NCBI GenBank assembly: GCA_041483135.1
Contig: JBGPFE010000010.1
Location: 49,395 to 113,394 of the forward strand
Source of the DNA: PALSA-1004 sp041483135
GTDB taxonomy: Bacteria; Pseudomonadota; Gammaproteobacteria; Burkholderiales; SG8-41
Direction of reading: 5' to 3'
DNA length: 64,000 nt
Shown: piece after piece, positions 44,008-51,814 of the stretch
Layout: each line of letters starts with the position of its first letter
Numbering within the stretch: position 1 is the first letter of the stretch
Translations under genes and position numbers: made by a program
Notes under the pieces: generated by a model
The model's input: only the letters and a program-made list of their open reading frames with translations
What the model was told of the DNA's origin: nothing
The model's database searches: none

Positions 44008-44976
44008 ATGCGGCTTGTGCGATTCATAGTTCGATTCACCGCAGTCTGGATGCTCGCCGCAGGAACGGCTGCCGCGCAAAACTACCCCGAGAAACCGGTG
44101 ACGATGATCGCGCCATTCCCCGCCGGGGGCTCGGTCGATCTGGTGGCACGCGCCGTCGCCCAGCGCATGAGCGAGGACTGGAAGCAGCCGGTCATCGTCG
44201 CCAACCGGCCCGGCGCCGGCGGCAACATCGGCGCCGAAGTGGTCGCACGCGCGGCTCCCGATGGCTATACCCTGCTGATGGGCACGACGGCGCTCGCGAG
44301 CAGCCCGGCACTCTACTCCAGGCTGGCCTACGACCTCATGCGTGATCTCGCGCCGGTCAGCCTCGTCGTTACGATGACCAACGTCCTCGTCGTGCATCCT
44401 TCGCTGCCCGCGCGCTCGGTCAAGGAACTCCTGGCCTTGGCAAAAGCGAGGCCCGGCACGCTCAACTCGGCTTCGGCGGGCGTCGGCAGCTCGAACCATC
44501 TCGCGCTGGTACTGTTCAATACCATGACCGGCGCCAACATCGCGCATATCCCCTATAAAGGCGCGGCGCCCGCGGTCGCCGACGTGATGGGCGGACACGT
44601 CGCAATGACCTTCGTGCCGATTGCCGCGGCGTTGCCTCCAGTCAAAGCGGGGAGATTGCGCGCGCTGGGCGTCACGGGGGCCACGCGCTCGGCAGCGCTT
44701 CCCGACGTGCCCACCATCAGCGCAGCGGGCGTGCCCGGTTACGAGGCGACGTCATGGAACGCGCTGCTCGCGCCGGGAACGACGCCGCGCGACATCGTTC
44801 TCAAGATCCACGGCGCGCTGGTCGAAAGCCTGCGTGCGCCCAAGGTCAGGGAAATTCTCGTCAGCTCAGGGGCCGAAGCGGCCGGCACCTCGCCCGCCGA
44901 ATTGGCCCGGTTTCTGCGCGAGGAAATGGTGAAATGGGGCAATGTGGTCAAAGCAGCGGGGATCAAGGCCGAATAG
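44008..44976 (+). CDS. Bug/TctC-family receptor
   Basis: The 322-residue protein starts MRLVRFIVRFTAVWMLAAG with a signal peptide cleaved near AAAQ, then NYPEKPVTMIAPFPAGGSVD. Family marks are VIVANRPGAGGN, LNSASAGVGSSNHL, HIPYKGAAPAVAD and SAALPDVPTISAAGVPGY. AAAGG sits directly before the ATG; spacing is short. It is the only Bug gene on the plus strand besides that at 5570. It is followed three bases later by arfB, probably by chance of operon packing. No permease is near. Confidence 0.92.
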   Translation: MRLVRFIVRFTAVWMLAAGTAAAQNYPEKPVTMIAPFPAGGSVDLVARAVAQRMSEDWKQPVIVANRPGAGGNIGAEVVARAAPDGYTLLMGTTALASSPALYSRLAYDLMRDLAPVSLVVTMTNVLVVHPSLPARSVKELLALAKARPGTLNSASAGVGSSNHLALVLFNTMTGANIAHIPYKGAAPAVADVMGGHVAMTFVPIAAALPPVKAGRLRALGVTGATRSAALPDVPTISAAGVPGYEATSWNALLAPGTTPRDIVLKIHGALVESLRAPKVREILVSSGAEAAGTSPAELARFLREEMVKWGNVVKAAGIKAE

Positions 44977-44978
44977 TC

Positions 44979-45404
44979 ATGCTCAGAATCACGCGCGACA
45001 TTACGCTGAACGACAGCGAGCTCGACGAGCAGTTCATACGCGCCTCCGGGCCCGGTGGCCAGAACGTCAACAAGGTGTCGACCGCGGTGCAACTGCGCTT
45101 CAATGTATTTGCGTCGCCGGCGCTGCCGTGGGACGTGCGGGAGCGCCTGATCAGGCTTGCCGGAAACCGCATCAATTCCACGGGCGAACTCATGATCACC
45201 GCCCAGCGCTACCGCACCCAGGCGCAGAACCGCGCCGACGCGCGGGAGAAGCTCGCTGCGCTGATACGCGCCGCCGCACTCCGACCGAAACCACGCAAGA
45301 AGACCAGGCCGAGCGCCGCCGCCCGACGGCGCCGCCTGACGTCGAAACGGCAGCACGGTGAACTGAAACGCACCCGCGCGAAAAAACCCGCCGGCCTCGA
45401 TTGA
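44979..45404 (+). CDS. arfB: Peptidyl-tRNA hydrolase ArfB (YaeJ), stalled-ribosome rescue
   Basis: The 141-residue protein has the GGQ motif (ASGPGGQNVNK, G26-G27-Q28) in a short release-factor domain. A basic C-terminal tail (KPRKKTRPS and TSKRQHGELKRTRAKKP) should enter the empty mRNA channel of stalled ribosomes. It hydrolyses peptidyl-tRNA on ribosomes lacking a stop codon. Length matches ArfB rather than RF1/RF2. It starts three bases after the Bug gene stop, indicating cotranscription. Confidence 0.93.
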   Translation: MLRITRDITLNDSELDEQFIRASGPGGQNVNKVSTAVQLRFNVFASPALPWDVRERLIRLAGNRINSTGELMITAQRYRTQAQNRADAREKLAALIRAAALRPKPRKKTRPSAAARRRRLTSKRQHGELKRTRAKKPAGLD

Positions 45405-45429
45405 TCCCGCGACAGGCGCTGCGCCGCGA

Positions 45430-46290
45430 TCAGCAATTGAGCGTCAGCGCTACCGGCTGGTGATCGGACGCATCGGTGTCGCCATCGACGCGGACCTCGT
45501 GCACCCGATCCGCCAGGTCCTCGGTCACGAAAATGAAATCGCACGCGTACGGCTCCGGCCACTGCTCGCGGTCGAACACGCCATTGGTCGGCGCGTGCGG
45601 CTGGCCCGGATGCCCGATCTGCCACGCATCCAGGTAGCGCAGTGCGTCTTGGCCAAGCGGCGCCTGCAGACGCGCGTGGAGCGGATCTTCGGGCCTGAAA
45701 TTGAAGTCTGCGGTCAGGATCCCGGAAGCCGGCCGCGGCGCGTTTTGAAACGGTCCGCCCTCCTTGCGCGAGTGGTCGAGGTCCTGCGCATGCGCCGCCG
45801 CCTCGGCCTGCAGCTCGCGCAACCGCTCGACCTGCGCCGCACGCTGCCTGCCGGAATAGTATTCGAGATGCGTCGTGGTCACCCGCATGAGGCCCCACGG
45901 CGCCTGCAGCACTGCCTCTACCGCGACGCGCTGCATTGACGGCACTTCCCGCTCGGCCGGCCACGGCAGCAGATGCCGGAACGCCTGCAGCACCGGCAGC
46001 CGCGTCAGGATCATGTTGCCGAACTGGCTGCGCGTGTCGTCCGCTGCGCGCACATCGGTGCCGACGCCTTCGACCGCCGCGTAGCCCGGCAGCAATTCCG
46101 CCAGCAGCCGGAACTGGTCCTCGCCGCCCGCTCCCGGAATGCCCGGGAAATTGCGCGCCACTTCCTGTACGCACAGCACGTCGAAATCCACCAGTTCGCG
46201 CGCAGTCCGGACGATGCGCGGCAAATCCACGCGGTGATCGCAGCCGCGTCCCCACTGGATATTCCAGGTGATCAGGTCGAACCGTGCCAT
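45430..46290 (-). CDS. Endonuclease/exonuclease/phosphatase family protein
   Basis: The 286-residue protein has the EEP-fold order: N10 (LITWNIQ), E43 (LCVQEVAR), the segment TTTHLEYYSGRQRAAQ, the ADFN motif (ILTADFNFRP) and the C-terminal SDHQPVALTL. Metal-dependent phosphodiesterase or nuclease activity follows from the fold. No signal peptide is seen. It is convergent with arfB and divergent from the sugar dehydrogenase gene. The natural substrate cannot be told. Confidence 0.88.
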   Translation of the reverse strand: MARFDLITWNIQWGRGCDHRVDLPRIVRTARELVDFDVLCVQEVARNFPGIPGAGGEDQFRLLAELLPGYAAVEGVGTDVRAADDTRSQFGNMILTRLPVLQAFRHLLPWPAEREVPSMQRVAVEAVLQAPWGLMRVTTTHLEYYSGRQRAAQVERLRELQAEAAAHAQDLDHSRKEGGPFQNAPRPASGILTADFNFRPEDPLHARLQAPLGQDALRYLDAWQIGHPGQPHAPTNGVFDREQWPEPYACDFIFVTEDLADRVHEVRVDGDTDASDHQPVALTLNC

Positions 46291-46370
46291 TGCGATTGAT
46301 CCACGGAATGGGTGATGATGTGCATCCGATTATAGTCAACTGGCCGACACCCTGCCCCATGCCCACCCAC

Positions 46371-47660
46371 ATGTTTTCGCACATAACCGAACGAATGCGG
46401 CGCTGCGCGCTGCCCGTCCTGCTTGCGCTCAGCACCACCGCCGCGGCGCAAATGCTGCCGCTGGAAAAAATCAAACTGCCGCCCGGCTTTGAGATCAGCG
46501 TGTTCGCCGACAACGTGCCGAACGCGCGCGCCATGGCGCGGGGTGACAAGGGCACGTTATTCGTCGGCAGCATGCGTGCCGGCAGGGTTTATGCGATCCG
46601 GATCCGCGACAACAAGGCGGTCGAAACGCTCACCATCGCCTCCGGGCTCAACCTGCCGGTAGGGGTTGCGTTCCGCAACGGCGCGCTTTACGTGTCCGAC
46701 GTCGACCGCATCCTGCGCTACGACAATATCGAGACCAATCTTGCCAACCCGCCGCAGCCGGCGGTCGTCAGCGACCGCTTTCCGCCGGAGACGCATCATG
46801 GCTGGAAATTCATCGCATTCGGCCCCGACGGCATGCTCTATGTTCCGGTCGGCGCGCCGTGCAACATCTGCGATCCGGACGGTAACCGCTACGCCAACAT
46901 CATGCGCCTTCGTGTCGACCAAAACACCGGCGGCGCGCCTGCGAGCAGGGAGCAGGGTTCCCGCTTGCGGGATGCGATCGGCCGCGAGTCTGGCGCAGCG
47001 CCGTCGAGCGCAGGCGTGGCATCCGCCTCCGGGGTCACATCCCCACATGTGGGGCCCCTGCTCCACGCTTCGCCGGCCCCTGTTCCGCCCTCCGGCGGCG
47101 CGCCGGAGGTGTTTGCGCGCGGCGTGCGCAATTCGGTCGGCTTCGACTGGCATCCGGAAACGAAAGAGCTGTGGTTCACCGACAACGGCCGCGATTGGCT
47201 CGGCGACGACAAACCCGACTGCGAGTTGAATCACGCGCCGCGTGCGAACATGCACTTCGGCTTTCCCTACTGCCATTCGGGCGACATCAGCGATCCCGAG
47301 TTCGGGCACTTGCGCAAATGTCCGGAATTCACGCCGCCGGTGGTCAAGCTCGGGCCCCACGTCGCACCGCTTGGCATGCGCTTTTACACCGGCAGCATGT
47401 TCCCGGCCGAGTACCGCAACAACATCTTCATCGCCGAGCACGGTTCATGGAACCGCAGCCGGAAGATCGGCTACCGCATCAAGCGCGTCGCACTGTCAGG
47501 CGATAAGCCGGTCAAACACGAAGTATTCGCCGAGGGCTGGCTGCAAGGACAAACGGCGTGGGGACGGCCGGTCGACGTGCTGGTAATGCCGGACGGCGCG
47601 CTGCTCGTGTCCGACGACCACGCCGGCGCGATCTACCGCATCAGCTACCGGCGCCAGTGA
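46371..47660 (+). CDS. PQQ-type sugar/sorbosone dehydrogenase-like, with an inserted repeat element
   Basis: The 429-residue protein has a signal peptide (RRCALPVLLALSTTAAAQ) and a beta-propeller with the marks of soluble glucose/sorbosone dehydrogenases: PPGFEISVFADNV, LPVGVAFRNGALYVSD, HHGWKFIAFGPDGMLYV, CNICDP and GVRNSVGFDWHP. It should oxidise a sugar or aldose in the periplasm using PQQ. Between NTGGAP and PEVFARG, 55 residues (about 186-240) are low-complexity and match a repeat element; without them the propeller would read on smoothly. The start at 46371 is chosen for the signal peptide; earlier in-frame ATGs at 46359 and 46284 are possible. Confidence 0.83.
   Translation: MFSHITERMRRCALPVLLALSTTAAAQMLPLEKIKLPPGFEISVFADNVPNARAMARGDKGTLFVGSMRAGRVYAIRIRDNKAVETLTIASGLNLPVGVAFRNGALYVSDVDRILRYDNIETNLANPPQPAVVSDRFPPETHHGWKFIAFGPDGMLYVPVGAPCNICDPDGNRYANIMRLRVDQNTGGAPASREQGSRLRDAIGRESGAAPSSAGVASASGVTSPHVGPLLHASPAPVPPSGGAPEVFARGVRNSVGFDWHPETKELWFTDNGRDWLGDDKPDCELNHAPRANMHFGFPYCHSGDISDPEFGHLRKCPEFTPPVVKLGPHVAPLGMRFYTGSMFPAEYRNNIFIAEHGSWNRSRKIGYRIKRVALSGDKPVKHEVFAEGWLQGQTAWGRPVDVLVMPDGALLVSDDHAGAIYRISYRRQ
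46927..47104 (+). mobile_element. Palindromic element inserted in frame, flanked by 13-bp direct repeats
   Basis: The direct repeat CCGGCGGCGCGCC occurs at 46927-46939 and 47092-47104, exactly 165 bases (55 codons) apart. Between them lies a 152-base element with imperfect inverted arms: GGAGCAGGG at 46949-46957 and CCCTGCTCC at 47056-47064. It also holds a 14-bp perfect palindrome CCCCACATGTGGGG (47041-47054) and a CCCGC-TT-GCGGG hairpin. Arms match the intergenic element at 11236-11400. No transposase is encoded. Confidence 0.8.
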
Positions 47661-47705
47661 CGAATGAGGCACCGGCAGCCGCGCGGCCGCCACGCCCTGA
47701 CGGCG

Positions 47706-47924
47706 TCACTTTTCGTACTTGAACGACAGGCTGACCCGCGCCCGATAAGCTGTCACCTTGCCGTTATCTATCGCCAGATCGAGCTTGGTGATTTCGGCAA
47801 CGCGCAGTTCGCGCAGGCTGCGGGCGGCCGTCTGCACAGCATTGCGGGCGGCATCCTCCCACGAGTTGGTGCTGGTCCCCACCAGTTCGGTGATCCGGTA
47901 GACGCTGCGTTTCGCTTTTTTCAT
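47706..47924 (-). CDS. Dodecin
   Basis: The 72-residue protein matches the dodecin family: an N-terminal strand SVYRITELVGTSTNSWEDA, the central helix ARNAVQTAARSL and the terminal strands KVTAYRARVSLSFKYE. The conserved Trp of SWEDA stacks on the flavin in dodecins, which form hollow dodecamers storing FMN or riboflavin. The ATG at 47924 has GGAGG at the right distance; the ATG two codons earlier touches it. It is convergent with the sugar dehydrogenase gene. Confidence 0.92.
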   Translation of the reverse strand: MKKAKRSVYRITELVGTSTNSWEDAARNAVQTAARSLRELRVAEITKLDLAIDNGKVTAYRARVSLSFKYEK

Positions 47925-48107
47925 GGCCATCCTCCATGTGTGTCGGTCGCTGAGAGGGTTACTTGCCCTGCATCGTTGTCGTTATGGGGCAACCGCCCGC
48001 TCACTGTAGCGAAGCGGCCGCAAAACAGCAACCGAGAGAGGCGCTTGCGGAGGCGCCGCGGCGGCGGGCAGACAGGGGGTAAAGCGTTAAGCCGGCGGCG
48101 CGGAGCG

Positions 48108-50276
48108 TCAGACCGGATTATTGTTGACTTCGACCAGCCTGGGACGCGTCGTTTCGACCAGAGTTTTCAGCGTGACGTAGTCGGGCTTGCCGCTGCCGAG
48201 CTGCGGCAGCTCGGCGACGTGCACGATGCGGCGCGCGACTGCAAGGTCCTGGCTGCCGAGCAGCTTGGCCGAGCGCTGCAACGTGCCGCGCGACAGATTC
48301 GGATCGGTGGTAAACAGCACCGTGCTCTCGCCGCTGCCGGCGATCACTTCGACCGTTGCCGCATGCTGATGCTGCGGCGATGCGTGATACGCGACACGCT
48401 CGACCATTTCGAGCGCGACCATCTCGCCCGCGATCTTGGCAAAGCGATTGACGCGGCCGAGTACGGTCACGAACCCATCCGGGTCGATATCGACCACGTC
48501 GCCGGTGTCATACCAGCCGACGCCCGCCGCGGACTGCGGCGGCTGCAGCACGCCGGGTTGATCGAAGAAATAGTACCCGAGCATCAGATTGGGACCGCGC
48601 ACATGCAGCCTGCCGCCGCGCGCAATGCCGTCGACCGGAATCAACCGGTGTTCAATCGCCGGCAGCAGGCGGCCGACCGTCTGCGACTTGTACGCAAGCG
48701 GCGTGTTGAGCGCGAGGACCGGTGCGCATTCGGATGCACCGTAGCCTTCGAGTATGCGCAAGCCGAATTTCTCGAGCCATAACTCGGCGACCTCGGCAGT
48801 GAGTTTTTCCGCGCCGGAGATCACGCAGCGCACGCTGTAAAAGTCGTACGGATGCGCCTCGCGCCCGTAGCGCGCGAGGAACGTGCTGGTGCCGAACAAA
48901 AACGTGCAATCGCGCAGATACGCGATTTCCGGGATCGCGCGGTAGCGCAACGGCGTGGTGTAAATGTATAACCCGACGCCGCAAAAAAGCGGCATCAGCG
49001 TGCAGGCCGTCAGGCCGTAGGAATGGAACATCGGAAGAGCATTAAGGAAACGGTCCGCCGGCGAAAAATCGATCATCGCGCGCATTTGCGCGATATTGGC
49101 AAGCAGCGCGTCGTGGGAGAGCGCAACGCCTTTGGGCCGCGCCTCCGAACCCGAGGTAAACAACACCACCGCGGCGGCGGCGGGATCGGCCGAGCGCAGC
49201 ACGCTGCGCGGCAGCCAGCGCGCCCACGCGACGAGCCACAACTTGTCGAGCACGCCGAACTGCTGACGCAGATCTTCGATGAAAACGATGCGCTGGTTGC
49301 ATAGTGCATCGAGCGCCGGATACAGGCGCGCCTTCTCGATGAACTGGCGTGAAGTAATGACGGTCCGGATGCCGGCGGCAACGCACGCACTGCGCAAAGT
49401 TTCCACGCCCGCGGTGTAATTGAGCATCGCCGGCACCCGCCCTGCAGCGCTCAGACCCAGCAGCAGGCATACCGTGGTGTTCAGGTTCGGCATCAACACG
49501 CCTACGATCTCGCGCTCGGCAGTCACGCGGGAACCGAGGCGCGCCAATGCGAGCGTCGTCATCAACAAATCACCGTAGGTTTCGTGCCTGCCGCGCACGT
49601 CTTCGACGATGCAATGATCGCGCCCGAATACTTCGACCGCGGCCAGGAACGCTTCATACAGGGTTTGGCGTTTGCGTGTGTCGACCACGGCGCGCTGCAT
49701 GATCGAACTCAGTGCGTCAGCGGCCTTACGGCGCTTGACGCGCGCTACCGTGTCCGCTGATTCAGGCAGCCGTGTTGCCCCGTGGATGCGGATCGTAACC
49801 TGCGGCAGGCGCCGACGCGGGAAAGCGCCGGGCACGCGACTGAAGTGCGAATAAAGCAGCCCGTCGACGGTGACCGGCACGATGGTAACCCCCGAGCGCG
49901 CTGCGATCGTGGCCACCGAGTGATAGAGTTTCATGGCCGATGCCGTGGTCGTCACGCGGCCTTGCGGGAACATCACCAGCAGTTCACCCGCGGCGAGCAG
50001 GCGCACCATGCGTTTCACCGTTGCCGGCTCCGACAGCTCGAGCACGCAGTGGCGGAAAAACCGGGCCAGGAAGCGGTTGCTCGCGAGCGCCATGTCTTCG
50101 TGCGACATAATGACCCGCGCCCGGCGCGGCAGGAACAATCCGAGCAGCACGCCATCGAGCAACGAGACGTGATTGGCGACGACCAAGACCTTCCCGGCAG
50201 CGAGGTGCGCCGGGTCGCCGACCACCTTGACCCGGAACAGAATCCAAAATACAAATTTAAGAATGACTTGCATCAT
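48108..50276 (-). CDS. Acyltransferase/acyl-ligase fusion, Aas-like
   Basis: The 722-residue protein joins two enzymes. Residues 1-190 are a PlsC-type acyltransferase with H36-x4-D41 (NHVSLLD) and FPQGRVTTT. Residues about 200-722 are an AMP-binding ligase with LFTSGSEARPKGVALSHD, EGYGASECAPVL, YDTGDVVDIDPDG and the C-terminal GKPDYVTLK (catalytic Lys region). E. coli Aas re-acylates lysophospholipids using acyl-ACP. It is divergent from the rpfF homologue; in Xanthomonas an acyl-CoA ligase, RpfB, accompanies RpfF, so a role in fatty-acid signal turnover is plausible but inferred. Confidence 0.87.
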   Translation of the reverse strand: MMQVILKFVFWILFRVKVVGDPAHLAAGKVLVVANHVSLLDGVLLGLFLPRRARVIMSHEDMALASNRFLARFFRHCVLELSEPATVKRMVRLLAAGELLVMFPQGRVTTTASAMKLYHSVATIAARSGVTIVPVTVDGLLYSHFSRVPGAFPRRRLPQVTIRIHGATRLPESADTVARVKRRKAADALSSIMQRAVVDTRKRQTLYEAFLAAVEVFGRDHCIVEDVRGRHETYGDLLMTTLALARLGSRVTAEREIVGVLMPNLNTTVCLLLGLSAAGRVPAMLNYTAGVETLRSACVAAGIRTVITSRQFIEKARLYPALDALCNQRIVFIEDLRQQFGVLDKLWLVAWARWLPRSVLRSADPAAAAVVLFTSGSEARPKGVALSHDALLANIAQMRAMIDFSPADRFLNALPMFHSYGLTACTLMPLFCGVGLYIYTTPLRYRAIPEIAYLRDCTFLFGTSTFLARYGREAHPYDFYSVRCVISGAEKLTAEVAELWLEKFGLRILEGYGASECAPVLALNTPLAYKSQTVGRLLPAIEHRLIPVDGIARGGRLHVRGPNLMLGYYFFDQPGVLQPPQSAAGVGWYDTGDVVDIDPDGFVTVLGRVNRFAKIAGEMVALEMVERVAYHASPQHQHAATVEVIAGSGESTVLFTTDPNLSRGTLQRSAKLLGSQDLAVARRIVHVAELPQLGSGKPDYVTLKTLVETTRPRLVEVNNNPV

Positions 50277-50573
50277 GCGGATTTTAATGCAATATTAATA
50301 ATCCCGCTGAACAAAAAATCATCACTATCCCGCCGCTGACAGCGCCAACAACAGCGTTCTTGGCAGCAGGGAACGTGGTATGCCAACACCCGGCTCAAAA
50401 AAATATATTTTGTGACAGCGAAAATCGACAGCCGCAGTTTAGCTCTGTTTTTAAAAGGAAAAAAGTCAAATCTATCAAAATGTTAGATTTGCTTTCTGAA
50501 ATTTTTTTTCTTTTAATGCAAACGCGGCCAAAGTTGGCCACAACTTTCAACTGCAACGACAGGGAGAACTCAC
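50277..50573. promoter_or_regulatory. AT-rich divergent control region of the aas-like and rpfF genes
   Basis: The 297-base gap is rich in A/T runs, unlike the coding DNA around it. It holds an inverted repeat AAATCTA (50468-50474) and TAGATTT (50484-50490), and a second one GGCCAA-AG-TTGGCC (50526-50539), 35 bases before the rpfF start. These are possible operator sites; a clear -35/-10 pair could not be fixed by eye. Confidence 0.55.
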
Positions 50574-51527
50574 ATGAATGTATTCGACGTCCCGCAAGAA
50601 GTCCTGCGCACCCCGGATCCGGAGATTCTGCGCACCCCCGAACTGCCGGCTGGCGAACCGACGACCTCCGGTATCGAGATCGCATTCTCCGAGCAATTGC
50701 GCGCGTATTACCAGCACGAGCAGCGCGCGATGTGGTCGCGCTGGAATCCGTTCCCGCGGCCGTGCTTCAACGCAAAACTGCTCGCCGACATCCGTGCCTA
50801 TCACGATTTCCTGGCGCACAGCGACGGCCAGATCGAATACATGGGCAAGCAGCATCCGATCGAGTACGTGGTGCTCGCCTCGGACAAGCCCGGCGTGTTC
50901 AACCTCGGCGGCGATCTCGATTTATTCAAAAAGCTGATCGGCGAGCACGACCGTGCCGAGCTGCTGCGTTACGGCCGCGCCTGCATCGACGTGTTGTATT
51001 CGAACTACATGGCGTTCGATCTGCCGGTGACGACGATTTCGCTGGTGCAGGGCGACGCGCTCGGCGGCGGCTTCGAAGCCGCGCTGTCGGGCGACATGAT
51101 AGTCGCCGAAAAAAGCGCGCGCTTCGGCTTCCCGGAAATCCTGTTCAACCTGTTCCCGGGCATGGGCGCCTACTCGTTCCTCGATCGCCGCATCGGTCAG
51201 CATGGCGCCGAAGAGGTGATCTCGAGCGGCCAGATTTACAGCGCGCAGCAGATGCTGGAAAAGGGCGTGATTGACCTGGTGGTCGAAGACGGCCAGGGCG
51301 AAGCCGGAATTGCGGCGCTGATCAACCGGCGCAAACGCAGCCAGAACGGGTTCGCGGCGCTCGCCCAGGCCCGCCGGCGCGTGCACCGGATCCAGTTTCC
51401 AGAGCTGCTCGACATCGTGGAAATCTGGGTCGACAGCGCATTGCGGCTCAATCTGCGTGATCTGAAACTCATGCAACGGCTGGTGTCGCGTCAGAACGGG
51501 CTTGGAGAATCCCAGCAGGTGCACTAG
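50574..51527 (+). CDS. rpfF: RpfF-like DSF synthase (crotonase fold)
   Basis: The 317-residue crotonase-fold protein carries the two RpfF catalytic Glu residues, E168 (LGGGFEAALSGD) and E188 (FGFPEILFNLFPGMGA), twenty residues apart as in Xanthomonas RpfF. The oxyanion segment is FNLGGDLDLF and an N-terminal RPCFN motif is present. RpfF makes cis-2-unsaturated fatty acid signals (DSF/BDSF) by dehydration and thioester cleavage of 3-hydroxyacyl-ACP. AGGGAGA precedes the ATG. The aas-like gene is divergent and a PAS-GGDEF-EAL gene follows, a context like rpfF-rpfR of Burkholderia. Confidence 0.88.
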   Translation: MNVFDVPQEVLRTPDPEILRTPELPAGEPTTSGIEIAFSEQLRAYYQHEQRAMWSRWNPFPRPCFNAKLLADIRAYHDFLAHSDGQIEYMGKQHPIEYVVLASDKPGVFNLGGDLDLFKKLIGEHDRAELLRYGRACIDVLYSNYMAFDLPVTTISLVQGDALGGGFEAALSGDMIVAEKSARFGFPEILFNLFPGMGAYSFLDRRIGQHGAEEVISSGQIYSAQQMLEKGVIDLVVEDGQGEAGIAALINRRKRSQNGFAALAQARRRVHRIQFPELLDIVEIWVDSALRLNLRDLKLMQRLVSRQNGLGESQQVH

Positions 51528-51631
51528 GAAAGTGCGGCGGGGATAGTGCCGGCCGGCGGCTGCGGCTCCCCTTCCAAAAGCCGTTGGCCGGTGCTTTTGG
51601 CGCGCATCACATGAATTATGGAGGGCATGCT

Positions 51632-51814
51632 ATGAACATTCAACCGCTACTGATTGTGGCGTTGTTGGCGGTGGTACTGCTGCTCGCTGTGCTGCTGTTG
51701 CCCGTCAGCATGGGGATGCCGTTATTCCGCCGGCTTGATCAGCATTCGCACCCGGGAGTTGTTGCTGGAACTGTCAAAGGAAAGGTATTAACATGGATAA
51801 CAACGACGTTATAA
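51632..51814 (+). CDS. Putative single-span membrane peptide, 60 aa
   Basis: The ATG at 51632 has GGAGGG upstream. The peptide starts MNIQPLLIVALLAVVLLLAV and contains one strong hydrophobic stretch of about 25 residues, then a short polar tail. Its end overlaps the start of the GGDEF-EAL gene by 22 bases in another frame, which would allow coupling. No known family. It may be a real small gene or only a leader region. Confidence 0.45.
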   Translation: MNIQPLLIVALLAVVLLLAVLLLPVSMGMPLFRRLDQHSHPGVVAGTVKGKVLTWITTTL

